Below are positions 33,804-39,878 of a stretch of DNA of 64,000 nucleotides, piece after piece. The notes beneath the pieces were generated by a model. The model did not search any database. It saw nothing but the letters and a program-made list of their open reading frames with translations, and had not been told where the DNA came from. This stretch comes from an uncultured Duncaniella sp. Its GTDB lineage: Bacteria > Bacteroidota > Bacteroidia > Bacteroidales > Muribaculaceae. The position numbers and the translations under genes are program-made. Location of the stretch: the NCBI GenBank assembly GCA_958352885.1, contig CATWQI010000004.1, positions 186,001-250,000 of the forward strand, given 5' to 3'. Positions within the stretch are counted from its first letter, which is position 1. Every line of letters begins with the position of its first letter.

Positions 33804-34574
33804 CTTATTATTCCTGACAGATTTTATTGGAGCCGGTCTAACAGCTTCGTTTGGCATAACGTTTTCAAGCATATACCTGACGGAAGTAGAGTACAAGTCT
33901 TGTATAACGACATCAGGCACATAAGAAATAGTGATATAGTCATTAGAGGGTGCGTCAAGTTGTTTCATCTGGGTTGGAGCGAAAGCCCAATCATTAATTG
34001 TCAATAAAATGCAATTATGATTTACTCGAAATTTTCTAAATTCCATAGAAAGGTCATCGGATTCTCCTTGATACAGCGAATAGCTGATTACCGGTCTACC
34101 TGATGGATCTTTATCTATACAGGCATGTCCGATATGAGCGACAAATTTAGAGCCCGATTCGACAACTGCTGCTAAAAGAGCCAGCCCCTGTTTGTCATTT
34201 TCAAATAATCCAAACTTCCACTCATATCCGTGTGGTAAATCAATAGATGATAGATTGCTTTTGATTTGCGAGATTTCCTCAAACGAAGTATCCAAATAGA
34301 AACATAAAATCCAATTCCCTTGAAATAAAGCTTCTTTTGGAGTGTCTAATAGTGCTTCTACAATCCTGTCAACGTCATTTTGAGGGAATGTAAAGACATT
34401 TGCCACCGGGCAGGCAGTCACATCCCAGTGAACTGCATACAGACTTTCATAATCATATTTCAGCGTATCCTGACGGCAATTATCATTGGCTTTCATTGGG
34501 ATAGCCAATACTGCAAGGAATAATGTAACAATCACTCCAACAAAAAAGTCGTCTATCCTCTTTCGTTGATTCAT
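33786..34574 (-). CDS. Array gene: exported or membrane-anchored protein, family unknown
   Basis: 262 residues from the ATG at 34574, which overlaps the previous stop by ATGA; the longer frame to 34622 lies inside that gene. An N-terminal hydrophobic segment (FFVGVIVTLFLAVLAIPMKA) reads as a signal peptide or anchor. The mature part has alpha/beta features (WILCFYLDTSFEEISQIKSN; ALLAAVVESGSKFVAHIGHACI) and ends in a basic, glycine-rich tail KKGGGQ encoded by the second-type junction. A periplasmic immunity protein would fit; not recognised. Confidence 0.6.
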   Translation of the reverse strand: MNQRKRIDDFFVGVIVTLFLAVLAIPMKANDNCRQDTLKYDYESLYAVHWDVTACPVANVFTFPQNDVDRIVEALLDTPKEALFQGNWILCFYLDTSFEEISQIKSNLSSIDLPHGYEWKFGLFENDKQGLALLAAVVESGSKFVAHIGHACIDKDPSGRPVISYSLYQGESDDLSMEFRKFRVNHNCILLTINDWAFAPTQMKQLDAPSNDYITISYVPDVVIQDLYSTSVRYMLENVMPNEAVRPAPIKSVRNNKKGGGQ

Positions 34575-34822
34575 ACCTTCTCTATAATTATACTTTGTGA
34601 ACCGTCTTCCAATGAATTGCATTCATCCAAATGTATATGTGTGCCGGGAGGCACATCTGCCTGTGCTAAATTGAGGAGATGGTTTGCCATTGATAACAAT
34701 CCTTCCCGATTAGCAGATATAGTTACTTCGCTATTATCTCTTGAAACCGTTATCGAAAAACCAGGATGCCAACAGAGTTGCAATCCAATATTCCTATCAT
34801 ATTTCGGCACATCTATTTCCAT
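34571..34822 (-). CDS. Imm32-like immunity protein
   Basis: 83 residues. The core SANREGLLSMANHLLNLAQ, followed by PPGTHIHLDE and a C-terminal SQSIIIEKV, resembles Imm32-family proteins of polymorphic toxin systems, which neutralise a cognate toxin in the cytoplasm. No toxin gene is adjacent. It overlaps the following gene by 4 nt and starts 11 bp after the DUF4304-like gene. The family call is from memory of the motif. Confidence 0.6.
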   Translation of the reverse strand: MEIDVPKYDRNIGLQLCWHPGFSITVSRDNSEVTISANREGLLSMANHLLNLAQADVPPGTHIHLDECNSLEDGSQSIIIEKV

Positions 34823-34833
34823 GACGTCTGCAT

Positions 34834-35487
34834 TTATTTTGTTGTAAAAGTCTGTTCCATAACGCTGATTATCTCATCCAGCCGAGGAAAATAGTCCATT
34901 ATATTTGGCTCATGCCGTTCAGCCATTTTGTGGACTTGCGCCAAGACCAATTCTTTGACTGCCGGATAATCTTTAGGCGATTCAATACGTGTTAGTGTAA
35001 GATACTTAAACGCCCAGTCTGCACCGACATCGGGCAATGCTCGCTTACCATCCAATATGGGTATAATCTCGTGTTCAAACATATCATGCAATGACGTGTA
35101 TGATTGAAATACTATGCCGGAACAGTCGGTAAGTGCGCCACAGAGCTTTGAGTATTCGCACTCCAGATTGGCTTCTGAAATAGTAAACTTATCCTGTCTG
35201 CCAAGCATATTTCCGGTAAATCCGACTGAAGGATTATCCTGTTGGTCTTGCGGTGATTTTACATTATACGGCTCAAACCATTTCAAGAGAACATCAAAAC
35301 GAACCATATAGATAGGATAGATGATAAGCACTCCCTCCTTACTCCAATGGTCTAATTCGATATGCCGTCGCAAACCACCTTCTTGTTTGATGAAAGAAGA
35401 ATCACGTTTACGGAACTTAAAGCCTTTGAGAAAAGGCTCTGTCTTTAGCCGCTCAACTATGGTTAAAAATAATTCTTTGGTTGTCAT
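34834..35487 (-). CDS. Array gene: DUF4304-like soluble protein
   Basis: 217 residues, no signal or membrane helix. The N-terminal block TTKELFLTIVERLKTEPF, LKGFKFRKRDSSFIKQEGG and a WSKEGVLIIYPIYMVRFDV strand pair match the general DUF4304 pattern (helix, then a charged turn and beta-strands). The C-terminal half is helical. It precedes the Imm32-like gene and follows the DUF2750-like gene by 3 bp. Probably a cytoplasmic immunity protein. Confidence 0.6.
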   Translation of the reverse strand: MTTKELFLTIVERLKTEPFLKGFKFRKRDSSFIKQEGGLRRHIELDHWSKEGVLIIYPIYMVRFDVLLKWFEPYNVKSPQDQQDNPSVGFTGNMLGRQDKFTISEANLECEYSKLCGALTDCSGIVFQSYTSLHDMFEHEIIPILDGKRALPDVGADWAFKYLTLTRIESPKDYPAVKELVLAQVHKMAERHEPNIMDYFPRLDEIISVMEQTFTTK

Positions 35488-35490
35488 ATG

Positions 35491-35886
35491 TCATTGGTAA
35501 TTTTCAAGTTCAACGGATAAGTCTTCGGCAAAAGTATTTACGCTGATTATTTTGCCATAGTCATTTTCAGTGATTGGAAAAACTCCTATTGATATTCCCG
35601 TTTCACAAAGATAATCAATAAGTTTGTCGGAAAATTCTTCAAGATTCAATAATGAGCAATTACATTTATGTCCGTTGCTCATGCTTGACACAAACTTCTC
35701 CGCATACTCCTTAAATGGCCACACAGGAAACAGTCTTATGTCTCCAGCCTGAATGCACATATAGCTATCATCAGATGACATATACCATAGACAACCGCTG
35801 TCCGCAATCCTTTTCAGCGAGTAACTGTATCTGACTTCCGGTGATTGAGCCAACATACTGCTTATTTCTTTATCGGTCAGTTTCAT
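35491..35886 (-). CDS. DUF2750-like protein with MKLTDK start
   Basis: 131 residues. After MKLTDKEISSMLAQSP comes the DUF2750 pattern: YSLKRIADSGCLWYMSSDDS, then IRLFPVWPFKEYAEKF. DUF2750 proteins are small, cytoplasmic and frequent in immunity-gene clusters. The first 18 bases are the junction core J4, and the start overlaps the previous gene (ETDR-stop). Confidence 0.75.
   Translation of the reverse strand: MKLTDKEISSMLAQSPEVRYSYSLKRIADSGCLWYMSSDDSYMCIQAGDIRLFPVWPFKEYAEKFVSSMSNGHKCNCSLLNLEEFSDKLIDYLCETGISIGVFPITENDYGKIISVNTFAEDLSVELENYQ
35869..35886 (-). repeat. Array junction repeat J4
   Basis: Minus strand ATGAAACTGACCGATAAA, identical to J1 over 18 bp although the flanks differ (TTGATAT before, GAAATAAG after) and the two genes it joins are unrelated to those at J1. 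Confidence 0.85.
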
Positions 35887-36637
35887 ATATCAATCTGTCA
35901 TTTTCTTTATAGTTCCAAAACTTACGGTAGCAATTGCCTTGACCGTCATAATATTTCCATTCTCCAAACATACACCCTAGATATTCAGCAGGATATACAT
36001 ACCTATCAAATGCTGTCCAGCCTTCCATTCGTGTTTGCTTATCAGGAGATTTAATTGTCAGATATCCGATCGAATCACAATGTATTGTAATATCCGACAA
36101 TATACTTAATATATTGTCGTTCCTCGTAACGCTATCCAATGTAAAAGGTATGCTGAACCTATAAGATGATACTGGATTTAATATGTCATGGATTTTCTTT
36201 ATTTGGGATAACTCATAGGCTTTTGTTTCCATTTTGAACCATACCATATTATCCGGTTCGTCTTCCCACTGATGAGCAGGACTATAAAATTGGTTTATAA
36301 TAGAATCTTCCTCTTCATTGAAAACTTCTACCAAATAACTGCCATCAGATAAATTATAATATCTGAAACGAATATCTATGCCCATGTTCCCCTCATATAA
36401 ATAGCCGTTGATAGTTTGCTTAAAACTTAATTGAGACATTGCTTCCGGCAACGTATGATTAGATATGTTATACGATTCAATTCTGCTTATTATACTGTCG
36501 AGGTTTTGTTTAATATCGCTTCTCCTATGATTAGCTGTGCTATATCCCATAAGAATGATACCACAAATAGATAGCACAATTATTATTACAAAGCCTATGG
36601 CAATGGAATATGATACTATTTTCTGACACCTTTTCAT
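35870..36637 (-). CDS. Array gene: single-pass membrane protein with MORN-like end
   Basis: 255 residues from the ATG at 36637; the 36790 frame lies inside the previous gene. One membrane helix (VSYSIAIGFVIIIVLSICGIIL), then an extracytoplasmic domain; near the end FGEWKYYDGQGNCYRKFWNY resembles a MORN-type repeat. It ends RLIYETDR through junction J4. The opening MKRCQKIV is close to that of the gene at 32772. An exported immunity protein would fit the layout. Confidence 0.6.
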   Translation of the reverse strand: MKRCQKIVSYSIAIGFVIIIVLSICGIILMGYSTANHRRSDIKQNLDSIISRIESYNISNHTLPEAMSQLSFKQTINGYLYEGNMGIDIRFRYYNLSDGSYLVEVFNEEEDSIINQFYSPAHQWEDEPDNMVWFKMETKAYELSQIKKIHDILNPVSSYRFSIPFTLDSVTRNDNILSILSDITIHCDSIGYLTIKSPDKQTRMEGWTAFDRYVYPAEYLGCMFGEWKYYDGQGNCYRKFWNYKENDRLIYETDR

Positions 36638-36651
36638 TGCTTGCCTCCTTT
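36632..36651 (-). repeat. Second-type junction repeat (copy 2)
   Basis: Minus strand AAAGGAGGCAAGCAATGAAA, 18 of 20 bases shared with 33784-33803. Encodes ..KGGKQ-stop of the upstream gene, the GGAGG site and the ATG of the next. Confidence 0.7.
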
Positions 36652-37344
36652 CCGGTAGATACATTGGTTGGGTATGACATCCGATGCGGTGTTGTAATTG
36701 GCAAAGAACGGCAGTACATAATCGGTGAGGTTGCGCTCTATTTCGCTCCATAGTTTCGTTACATCCGTGCTTAAGGTAATGATGTGCCATTTATCCTCTT
36801 TGACTGGAAGCAAGTCACCGATTCTCTCCCGGATAGCACATTCATATTCCTTGGGGAAAGTAGGGATAATCCCGGTATTCTTGAAATCCTCACATTCAAG
36901 CCAAAAAGCCTCGGTAAATATACCGACATTCAATGTGAAGCGGATTTGATTGGCATCATTCCATTTGTCATTCTGAATGTTCACACAATAACCTATAGAA
37001 CCGTTGCTTTTGTAGAAATGATTGCCTCGTTTCTTGAAATCATTATCTTTCAGATAATCCGTTATCTTTTCAAATACGAAAGTGCGTTTGCCTTGGATGT
37101 TCATTTTCGGTAATTTGGGCTTGTCTATTTTGATTAGAATACACAATATGAACATGACAATCGCTCCGAATACCGGAGTTTGCCATGATATAGTTTGCTC
37201 GGACGGATTGCAACGCCATCCCGTTACGATGCTTGTTGAATTGAAATCAGCCACAAACATATAAATTCCTATGCCAAGCATTATAGCCGAGCATATCATC
37301 AGGATTATGAATCCTTGTCGCTGAAACTTACTATTCGCAGACAT
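36634..37344 (-). CDS. Array gene: two-helix membrane protein fused to a DUF4304 domain
   Basis: 236 residues from the ATG at 37344. Two membrane helices (FIILMICSAIMLGIGIYMFV; VFGAIVMFILCILI) precede a cytoplasmic DUF4304-type domain (FVFEKITDYLKDNDFKKRGNHFYKS, RFTLNVGIFTEAFW). It ends RKGGKQ through the second-type junction. The only membrane-tethered version of the three DUF4304-like proteins here. The domain assignment is the firmest of the three. Confidence 0.7.
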   Translation of the reverse strand: MSANSKFQRQGFIILMICSAIMLGIGIYMFVADFNSTSIVTGWRCNPSEQTISWQTPVFGAIVMFILCILIKIDKPKLPKMNIQGKRTFVFEKITDYLKDNDFKKRGNHFYKSNGSIGYCVNIQNDKWNDANQIRFTLNVGIFTEAFWLECEDFKNTGIIPTFPKEYECAIRERIGDLLPVKEDKWHIITLSTDVTKLWSEIERNLTDYVLPFFANYNTASDVIPNQCIYRKGGKQ

Positions 37345-37361
37345 AATCTTAACATTGGTAA

Positions 37362-38282
37362 TTACCACCACGGATTTTTATATGTTGCACGGCTGTCGCC
37401 GCTTTCGGGTTCAACAATATCAAGGTCTTTCCATTGCATAAAATTATCCCATTCCGGAGACGAGTATTTGGGATTGACAACAATCTCTCCGGCTCCTATA
37501 TCAAAATCAAAGCGGAATGGCAAACGGTTATCGCCCCACATACAACGCTTGACGACCGCAGGATTCTTATAACTCCGCCATGTGCCTACATAAGAACGGT
37601 TCATATATCCGTCGCTGTCCTGATCTATATTGTCAACCTGTATGACTTCGGGTGCATCTTTAGTGACATAGCCATACGCACCCATTACACCCTGAAACTC
37701 TCCGCTACCTTTTTGCGTAGCATCTTCCTTTAGAGTATAATCCGCGATTATCACATAGCAATCGGGAGAGTCGATGTCACGCTCATATTTGTGATAGATT
37801 TTCTTGATTTTGACTTCACCTGTGAAATCGCAGACATTCTTCTTAACCTTTGTCCGGCCTTTTACGAAGTATGTTACCGAATCCGACTTAACAGCATCGG
37901 GATAGAAATAGACCTCTATCCGCCTGAAATCATTGCCAAGCACTCCGTTTACAGGTGTATCAATTTTGTCTCTCCAATAAGAGTATGTCTTTAGAAAGTC
38001 CGGTTCCAATCGAAGTTTCCCCTCAATGAATAGCTGAGTACAGTCCTCAAATAACTGACCCTCAATTGGTGTCATATAAGTTTCATATAAATCACTATAA
38101 TCCACTCGGTCAAGGTCGAGCGCATTATTGTCTATCCAATAATATACTGCACCAAGTGCATCACGCTCAATCTTGAGCGGACTTGTGTCAGTCTGCACAG
38201 AATCTATATGACTTTGCGCCCATAAGTTATTGGAAAGAGCAAAGCCTACACACAAAACCAATATTTTAGAGAGAGTAGCCAT
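37362..38282 (-). CDS. First array gene: exported protein, family unknown
   Basis: 306 residues from the ATG at 38282, which gives a clean signal peptide (MATLSKILVLCVGFALSNN, cleavage after LWAQ). The mature protein is beta-rich with a VYFYPDAVKSDSVTYFVKG strand pair and ends SRATYKNPWW. No family recognised. A TAACTTTG box ends only 3 nt before the ATG. It is the promoter-proximal gene and all following array genes are spaced by 30 bp or less. Confidence 0.65.
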   Translation of the reverse strand: MATLSKILVLCVGFALSNNLWAQSHIDSVQTDTSPLKIERDALGAVYYWIDNNALDLDRVDYSDLYETYMTPIEGQLFEDCTQLFIEGKLRLEPDFLKTYSYWRDKIDTPVNGVLGNDFRRIEVYFYPDAVKSDSVTYFVKGRTKVKKNVCDFTGEVKIKKIYHKYERDIDSPDCYVIIADYTLKEDATQKGSGEFQGVMGAYGYVTKDAPEVIQVDNIDQDSDGYMNRSYVGTWRSYKNPAVVKRCMWGDNRLPFRFDFDIGAGEIVVNPKYSSPEWDNFMQWKDLDIVEPESGDSRATYKNPWW

Positions 38283-38285
38283 ACG

Positions 38286-38293
38286 CAAAGTTA
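38286..38293 (-). promoter_or_regulatory. -7 element heading the array
   Basis: Minus strand TAACTTTG (38293-38286), without a TTTG 19-21 bp upstream. It ends 3 nt before the ATG at 38282, so RNA would start at or within the start codon. The 380 bp from here to the right inverted repeat show no gene; they hold a GC-rich patch near 38583-38640. Confidence 0.5.
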
Positions 38294-38665
38294 CAACAAA
38301 TTTTCCGTAACTCGGTGATAATAGGGCAAGAAAAATCCGCACCTCCACGGTAGCTACCATATTTTTTCTTTTCCTCAGCCACTGACGTTTCTAACGGCAC
38401 AAAGGCTAAACTTATTTGGTTTGGTTCGGGCTTTATATATGCCCGATAAACTTAAACCTATATATGGGAATGGCCGGGCAAAAGAAAAAAAGTTCGGATG
38501 GTTGCAGAGTTGGGTGGCTCCTATCTGGATGCGATTACAGAGTTGATTGCCATTATGAGATTTCGGGGCTGTCACCACCACGTTAAGCAGCAGCGACGTG
38601 CCCTCCGCGGGCGTGATGAGCGTTAAGTCATCGCTTTAGCGCTTAACCAAAGGTTACGAATACAT

Positions 38666-38708
38666 AAAAAACACCCAACTTTGACCGTTTTGGGTGCAAA
38701 ATTGGGTG
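38666..38708 (-). repeat. Right copy of the 43-bp inverted flank (terminator-like)
   Basis: Inverted copy of 28108-28150 (39 of 42 identical): CACCCAA (38708-38702 on minus) ... TTGGGTG (38678-38672) followed by six T. Its terminator-like end points towards the array from tRNA-Ser (TGA), as the left copy does from tRNA-Ser (GGA). Confidence 0.75.
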
Positions 38709-38718
38709 TATATACAAC

Positions 38719-38742
38719 AAAAGCCTGAAAAATCAGGCTTTA
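38719..38742 (-). terminator. Terminator of tRNA-Ser (TGA)
   Basis: AAAGCCTGA (38720-38728) / TCAGGCTTT (38733-38741) with a 4-nt loop and TTGTTG after it on the minus strand, 4 nt downstream of the tRNA. The GGA tRNA has a similar but weaker AAGCTT... hairpin at the same place. Confidence 0.7.
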
Positions 38743-38745
38743 TTG

Positions 38746-38830
38746 CGGAGAGAGAGGGATTCGAACCCCCGGAGGTGTGACCCTCAACGGTTTTCAAGAC
38801 CGCCGCAATCGACCACTCTGCCATCTCTCC
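38746..38830 (-). tRNA. tRNA-Ser (anticodon TGA)
   Basis: 85 nt with a long variable arm. Acceptor GGAGAGA / TCTCTCC, anticodon loop CTTGAAA (anticodon TGA), T-loop TTCGAAT, discriminator G at 38746. Marks the right border of the array and faces the tRNA-Ser on the left. Confidence 0.93.
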
Positions 38831-38846
38831 TTGGTTTTAACGAGTG

Positions 38847-38878
38847 CAAAGGTAGAGGTTATTTTTGAATTGTGCAAA
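38847..38878 (-). promoter_or_regulatory. Promoter for tRNA-Ser (TGA)
   Basis: Minus strand -33 TTTG (38878-38875), 20 bp, -7 TACCTTTG (38854-38847). Confidence 0.82.
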
Positions 38879-38982
38879 TTTTTTAGGCATTTTTTTTGAA
38901 AAATATTTTGTGGTCATGTCTGGCAAGATTAATCAATACGGATGTAACTAATTGCTATTATGGTGTTTAATGTCGGTGGGTG

Positions 38983-39735
38983 TCAGATTTCAATCCCTTG
39001 GTTCTTAAGAAAATCACGGTATACCTTTGAGAATTTCTCATTCGCATCCCTCGGATAGCGTACCTCGGCATATACTTGCGCTAAATTGTCCTTGGCATTT
39101 TCTGTGATAAATTGAGCCGAGGAGGGGAGGGCTTCCTTCTCGGAGTAGATTTGGGCTATTTCATCAGCGGTTGCATTATGATAATGCTCATCATGCATAA
39201 TCGCTTCGATAGGCAGGCGATCAGAGATTTCGGGCTGTTCGGCAGGGTATCCTACGGTTACAGTGATTACCGGGATTACGTTTTGGGGGAGTTCGAGAGC
39301 GCGGGCTATGATTTCGGCATTGTATGTCGTAGTGCCGAGATAACATGTGCCAAGTCCGTTTAATTCAGCGATAGTGCAGAATTGCTGCGCGAATATGGAT
39401 GTGTCAATCACGCCCCAAGTGAAACCCTGGAGATTGTTTAGTCCTGGAAGAGCATCGTTGATGCGGCACCACTCATTGAAGCGGTTGAGGTCAAGGCAAA
39501 ATGTAAGTACAGCTGAGGCTCCGATTACCGATGGCTGGTTGAAATGGGCCGGAGCGAGGGCTGCTTTGCCCTCTTCGCTACGAGTGATTACCACACTGTA
39601 TATCTGCATGTTCCCGGTGTTCGGTGCCTGTGACGCATCCTTTAGCATCTGTCTGATTAATGATTCAGAGACAGTTCGGGTGCTGTCATAGCGTCTCACA
39701 GTGCGTCGTGAGGGGAAATATTCGTTAATATTCAT
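38983..39735 (-). CDS. Nitroreductase-family flavoprotein (NfsA-like)
   Basis: 250 residues from the ATG at 39735. The N-terminus NINEYFPSRRTVRRYDSTRTV and the PNTGNMQIYSVVI block are the FMN-binding nitroreductase signature; ELNGLGTCYLGTTTYNAE is the second cofactor segment, followed by the PVITVTVGYPAE stretch. NAD(P)H-dependent reduction of nitro compounds, quinones or flavin in the cytoplasm is expected. It is monocistronic and follows the right tRNA-Ser. A weak -7 (TAACTTGC) lies upstream. Confidence 0.88.
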   Translation of the reverse strand: MNINEYFPSRRTVRRYDSTRTVSESLIRQMLKDASQAPNTGNMQIYSVVITRSEEGKAALAPAHFNQPSVIGASAVLTFCLDLNRFNEWCRINDALPGLNNLQGFTWGVIDTSIFAQQFCTIAELNGLGTCYLGTTTYNAEIIARALELPQNVIPVITVTVGYPAEQPEISDRLPIEAIMHDEHYHNATADEIAQIYSEKEALPSSAQFITENAKDNLAQVYAEVRYPRDANEKFSKVYRDFLKNQGIEI

Positions 39736-39812
39736 AATCGTTTTTTTCGAGATTGAAATAATGTGCAAGTTACAATTTTATTTTCAGATGTAAATAACTT
39801 GCCGGAAAAATT

Positions 39813-39844
39813 TTTGGTATATCCGAAATTAATAATCAAATTTG
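39813..39844 (+). promoter_or_regulatory. Promoter for nrdJ
   Basis: -33 TTTG (39813-39816, within TTTTTGG), 20 bp, -7 CAAATTTG (39837-39844; first base deviates). The leader is about 28 nt. Confidence 0.55.
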
Positions 39845-39856
39845 CAGACGAAAAGA

Positions 39857-39865
39857 TTATCCACA
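39857..39865 (+). promoter_or_regulatory. Perfect DnaA box in the nrdJ leader
   Basis: TTATCCACA, a full match to the consensus TTATNCACA, between the predicted transcription start and the ATG at 39879. DnaA controls the ribonucleotide reductase operon in E. coli, so the position makes regulatory sense. Confidence 0.55.
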
Positions 39866-39878
39866 ATATTTAAATGTA

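Noticed and set aside
28362..38282. CRISPR or defence-nuclease island
   Set aside because: No repeat-spacer array, Cas, helicase or nuclease domain; families are immunity-like.
38471..38480. GCCGGGCAAA shared by both ends of the array (also near 28163)
   Set aside because: Same orientation, short and with diverged flanks; not enough to support a repeat.
27982..38830. Classic att duplication of a tRNA-Ser 3' end
   Set aside because: No direct copy of either tRNA 3' end was found inside the block; the flanking repeats are inverted and lie beyond the tRNA ends.
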